A stretch of DNA of 8,701 bases, from assembly GCA_023246555.1 (NCBI GenBank), contig JAHFIC010000036.1, positions 1 through 8,701 of the forward strand. Direction: 5' to 3'. The notes below the pieces were generated by a model that worked only from the letters and a program-made list of their open reading frames with translations, was not told the DNA's origin and did no database searches. The translations under genes and the position numbers were made by a program. Of the stretch, positions 6,371-8,701 are shown piece after piece. Every line of letters starts with the position of its first letter. The stretch's first letter is position 1. The DNA comes from Candidatus Magasanikiibacteriota bacterium (GTDB taxonomy: Bacteria; Patescibacteriota; Patescibacteriia; Magasanikbacterales; UBA922).

Positions 6371-7118
6371 TATCGGCACCGTTATCCTTGCGGCCGGAGA
6401 CGGAAAGCGCATGGAGAGTGCCGTACCCAAAGTCATGACGCTCCTTCGCGATAAGCCGCTCATTGAGTATGTCGTATCGGCGGCAGAAGCATCGCGGTGC
6501 TGTCAAAAGCCGGTCGTTGTTGTGTCAAAAAAACACCGGCTGGTTGAGGGGTATCTGAAGGATCGGGCACGGTATGCGGTTCAGGAAGAACAGCTTGGCA
6601 CTGGCCATGCGGTGGGGACGACTGAACTGATGCTCAAAGGAACGGCTGACCATGTGCTCGTGCTGTATGGCGATATGCCATTTCTTCGGCCGGAGTCGAT
6701 TTCCCGGCTGGTAGAAGAGCATCTGAACCATGGCGCAGTTTTGACACTCATGACAACTACCGTGCCATCCTTCGCTGGACACCACGCTTCACTTCACGGT
6801 TTCGGCAGGATCATTCGGGATACGGTAGGAAATATTATCCGCAGCGTTGAATTAAAAGATACGACGCCGAAGGAAGCGGCGGTGAAGGAAGTGAATCCGT
6901 GCTATTACTGTTTTCGCGCCTTATGGCTCTGGCCGCATCTCGCACGATTAAACAATCATAATGTTCAGAAGGAATACTATCTCACCGACCTAGTTAAAAT
7001 GGCGATTGATGAACAGGAGCCGATCGCCTCTATCTCGATTGATCCGGAAGAGGCGATTGGGATCAACACAAAAGAAGATCTGGCGGTGGCGCATGACACC
7101 ATGCACCCTGTTTTGTAA
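6348..7118 (+). CDS. GlmU-like nucleotidyltransferase, single domain (no acetyltransferase half)
   Basis: Probable UDP-N-acetylglucosamine pyrophosphorylase-type enzyme, joining UTP and a hexosamine 1-phosphate. Seen in 256 residues: VILAAGDGKRM (12-22) with the downstream PK (K28), the nucleotide loop; EEQLGTGHAVG (81-90), the uridine-recognition signature of GlmU; VLYGDMPFL (105-113) with metal ligand D109; GFGRIIRD; SVELKD (E168) and EVNPCYYCF (N183), equivalent to E. coli GlmU E154 and N169; EYYLTDLV (209-216); and GINTKEDLA with N240. NPC replaces the usual NTG. The left-handed beta-helix acetyltransferase domain of full GlmU (about 450 residues) is absent and no hexapeptide repeats follow. 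It overlaps the double-HAD gene by 23 bases and ends 16 bases before glmS, strongly supporting a role in amino-sugar nucleotide synthesis. Another sugar 1-phosphate cannot be excluded. Confidence 0.87.
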   Translation: MSNALSANIGTVILAAGDGKRMESAVPKVMTLLRDKPLIEYVVSAAEASRCCQKPVVVVSKKHRLVEGYLKDRARYAVQEEQLGTGHAVGTTELMLKGTADHVLVLYGDMPFLRPESISRLVEEHLNHGAVLTLMTTTVPSFAGHHASLHGFGRIIRDTVGNIIRSVELKDTTPKEAAVKEVNPCYYCFRALWLWPHLARLNNHNVQKEYYLTDLVKMAIDEQEPIASISIDPEEAIGINTKEDLAVAHDTMHPVL

Positions 7119-7134
7119 TCCCTGATTTATTCCT

Positions 7135-8701
7135 ATGTGCGGCATTGTTGGCTATACCGGTAAAAAAGAAGCGCTCCCTCGTTTGCTTTCGGGGTTGCGT
7201 CGTTTGGAGTATCGCGGGTATGACAGCGCCGGGGTGGCGCTTTTTGAGAATGGAATCGTGAGCCGCATGCGATCGGTCGGCAAAATTGACGCTCTTATTG
7301 AAAAAATCAAGGGTACATTCGGTCAAGAGGCAAAGAGCGGAATTGCGCATACCCGCTGGGCGACGCATGGGGGGGTTACAGAAGAAAACGCGCATCCGCA
7401 TTTCGGGCATGATGGAAAGCTGGCGCTCGTGCACAATGGCATTATTGAGAATTATCGAGAATTAAAAGAGCAACTGAAGGGGGTCGCATTTCAGTCAGAA
7501 ACAGACTCTGAAGTATTGGCACACCTCATTGCAAAGCATTATGCAGGGGATCTGCGTCAAGCGGTGGAAAAAGCTCTCGTGCATGTCCGCGGAACCTACG
7601 GAATTCTTGTTATGCATGCGGATGCCCCGGAGACGATCGTGGCCGCGCGATTCGGGAGTCCGATCGTAATCGGGATAGGCGAGGGCGAGCATTATGTGGC
7701 AAGCGATGCAACGCCGATGCTCGCACACACAAAAAGAGTCGTCTTTTTGGATGATGGAGAGATCGCCGAGGTGAATCCAAACAGCGTGAAGATTGTCAAT
7801 TTAAAAGATGAGGCCGTCACGAAATGCGTTGAAGAAATCGAATGGAATGAAGCCGAGGCGCAATTAAACGGTTACGCCCATTTCATGCTCAAAGAAATTG
7901 AGGAGCAGCCGCAGACTTTTCAGGATGCCATTGCCGGCCGTATGGATTGGGAAGAAGGAACCGGACGACTGGGCGGCCTCAACATGACCGAAGAAGAAAT
8001 GCGTCGGATCAATCGAGTAATTCTCATTGCTTGTGGCACGGCAATGCACGCCGGGCTTGTTGGAAAATACGCATTCGAACGGCTGGCGGGTATTCCGACA
8101 GAGGTTGATGTTTCGAGTGAATTTCGCTACCGTGATCCGATTATCGACAATCAAACGCTCGTTTTTGCAATTTCTCAATCAGGCGAAACGGCAGATACCC
8201 TCGCCGCAGTCCGGGAAGCAAAGCGCAAAGGCGCATTTGTCCGCGGCATTGTGAATGTCGTCGGCTCTACGATCGCGCGTGAGACGGACGGCGGCACCTA
8301 CATTCACGCCGGACCAGAGCTTGCGGTTGCCTCGACAAAAGCGTACACCAATATGGTGGCGGTACTCTTGCTGTATGCGCTTCAGTTCGGGCGCTTGCGC
8401 CGTGTGAGCGTCGCGACCGGCCAGCGCCTGCTAAAGGCGATTACGGAGATCCCGGAAAAGATGCAGAGGATTTTTGCTAATCATGAACACGTCAAAGCAA
8501 TCGCGCAAAAATACACCGGCGCGCGGAGTATGTATTTCCTCGGACGCGGGATCAATGTACCGGTCGCCATGGAAGGGTCGCTCAAACTCAAAGAGATTTC
8601 CTATGTCCATAGCGAGGCATACGCGGCCGGCGAGATGAAACATGGGGCGATTGCGCTTTTATCTCCGGAATTTCCGGTAGTTGCGATTGCGACCAAGAAT
8701 C
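7135..8701 (+). CDS. glmS: Glutamine:fructose-6-phosphate aminotransferase (isomerizing), partial
   Basis: First enzyme of the hexosamine pathway: fructose 6-phosphate + glutamine to glucosamine 6-phosphate + glutamate. 522 codons are visible and the frame is open at the right edge; about 85 residues are missing compared with E. coli GlmS (609). Seen: MCGIVGYTG with the N-terminal nucleophile Cys2 exposed after Met removal; LEYRGYDSAG (24-33), HTRWATHG (72-79), HNGIIENY (100-107) and ETDSEV of the glutaminase domain; then the two SIS isomerase domains with IACGTAMHAG (298-307), SQSGETADT (347-355), ASTKAYTNM (399-407) and MEGSLKLKEISYVHSEAYAAGEMKHG (479-504). The ATG must be at or next to the catalytic Cys, which fixes the start. 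It follows the GlmU-like gene by 16 bases with no Shine-Dalgarno motif. No glmS ribozyme could fit in so short a gap, so control is more likely at the upstream promoter. Confidence 0.97.
   Translation, partial: MCGIVGYTGKKEALPRLLSGLRRLEYRGYDSAGVALFENGIVSRMRSVGKIDALIEKIKGTFGQEAKSGIAHTRWATHGGVTEENAHPHFGHDGKLALVHNGIIENYRELKEQLKGVAFQSETDSEVLAHLIAKHYAGDLRQAVEKALVHVRGTYGILVMHADAPETIVAARFGSPIVIGIGEGEHYVASDATPMLAHTKRVVFLDDGEIAEVNPNSVKIVNLKDEAVTKCVEEIEWNEAEAQLNGYAHFMLKEIEEQPQTFQDAIAGRMDWEEGTGRLGGLNMTEEEMRRINRVILIACGTAMHAGLVGKYAFERLAGIPTEVDVSSEFRYRDPIIDNQTLVFAISQSGETADTLAAVREAKRKGAFVRGIVNVVGSTIARETDGGTYIHAGPELAVASTKAYTNMVAVLLLYALQFGRLRRVSVATGQRLLKAITEIPEKMQRIFANHEHVKAIAQKYTGARSMYFLGRGINVPVAMEGSLKLKEISYVHSEAYAAGEMKHGAIALLSPEFPVVAIATKN

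Noticed and set aside
7119..7134. glmS ribozyme or riboswitch before glmS
   Set aside because: The gap is only 16 bases and lies directly behind another coding region, too small for the ribozyme.
1..8701. CRISPR arrays, tRNA or rRNA genes, insertion sequences
   Set aside because: No regularly spaced repeats, cloverleaf-like segments, transposase motifs or terminal inverted repeats were seen; nearly all sequence is occupied by recognised genes.

Overview
The window looks like a compact bacterial chromosome segment of roughly balanced GC with short or overlapping gene junctions. No mobile elements, rRNA, tRNA or CRISPR were seen. Several traits together suggest a Patescibacteria (CPR)-type genome: a TrmB-family regulator, a GlmU-like protein reduced to its nucleotidyltransferase domain, DhnA/FbaB-type class I aldolase, almost no Shine-Dalgarno motifs, and promoters very close to start codons. 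This placement is inference. No complete gene ends in TGA and no in-frame TGA is needed, so there is no sign of a recoded genetic code.

Left part (1-1664, minus strand). xthA (exonuclease III) has its own promoter and an almost leaderless start. Downstream lies a two-gene unit: a Fur/Zur-type metalloregulator and, 3 bases after its stop, a ZIP-family metal transporter that runs off the left edge. The gap in front of the regulator carries two palindromes and a possible promoter, as expected for an autoregulated metal-uptake operon.

Middle (1777-4163, plus strand). A divergent promoter region starts a run of three genes: an unrecognised, very acidic 86-residue protein, a GlpX-type fructose-1,6-bisphosphatase, and an FbaB-type fructose-bisphosphate aldolase. 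A C6/G6 hairpin terminator closes the run. The two enzymes convert triose phosphates to fructose 6-phosphate.

Right part (4196-8701, plus strand). A strong extended -10 promoter drives a tightly packed unit: a TrmB-family regulator, a 469-residue protein made of two HAD phosphatase-like domains with internal repeat similarity, a GlmU-like uridylyltransferase without its acetyltransferase half, and glmS (glutamine:fructose-6-phosphate aminotransferase), which runs off the right edge. GlmS uses the fructose 6-phosphate made by the middle module, so the two modules meet at one metabolite. The unusual element is the double-HAD protein between a presumed sugar-responsive regulator and the amino-sugar enzymes. 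GlmM and an acetyltransferase are not in the window.
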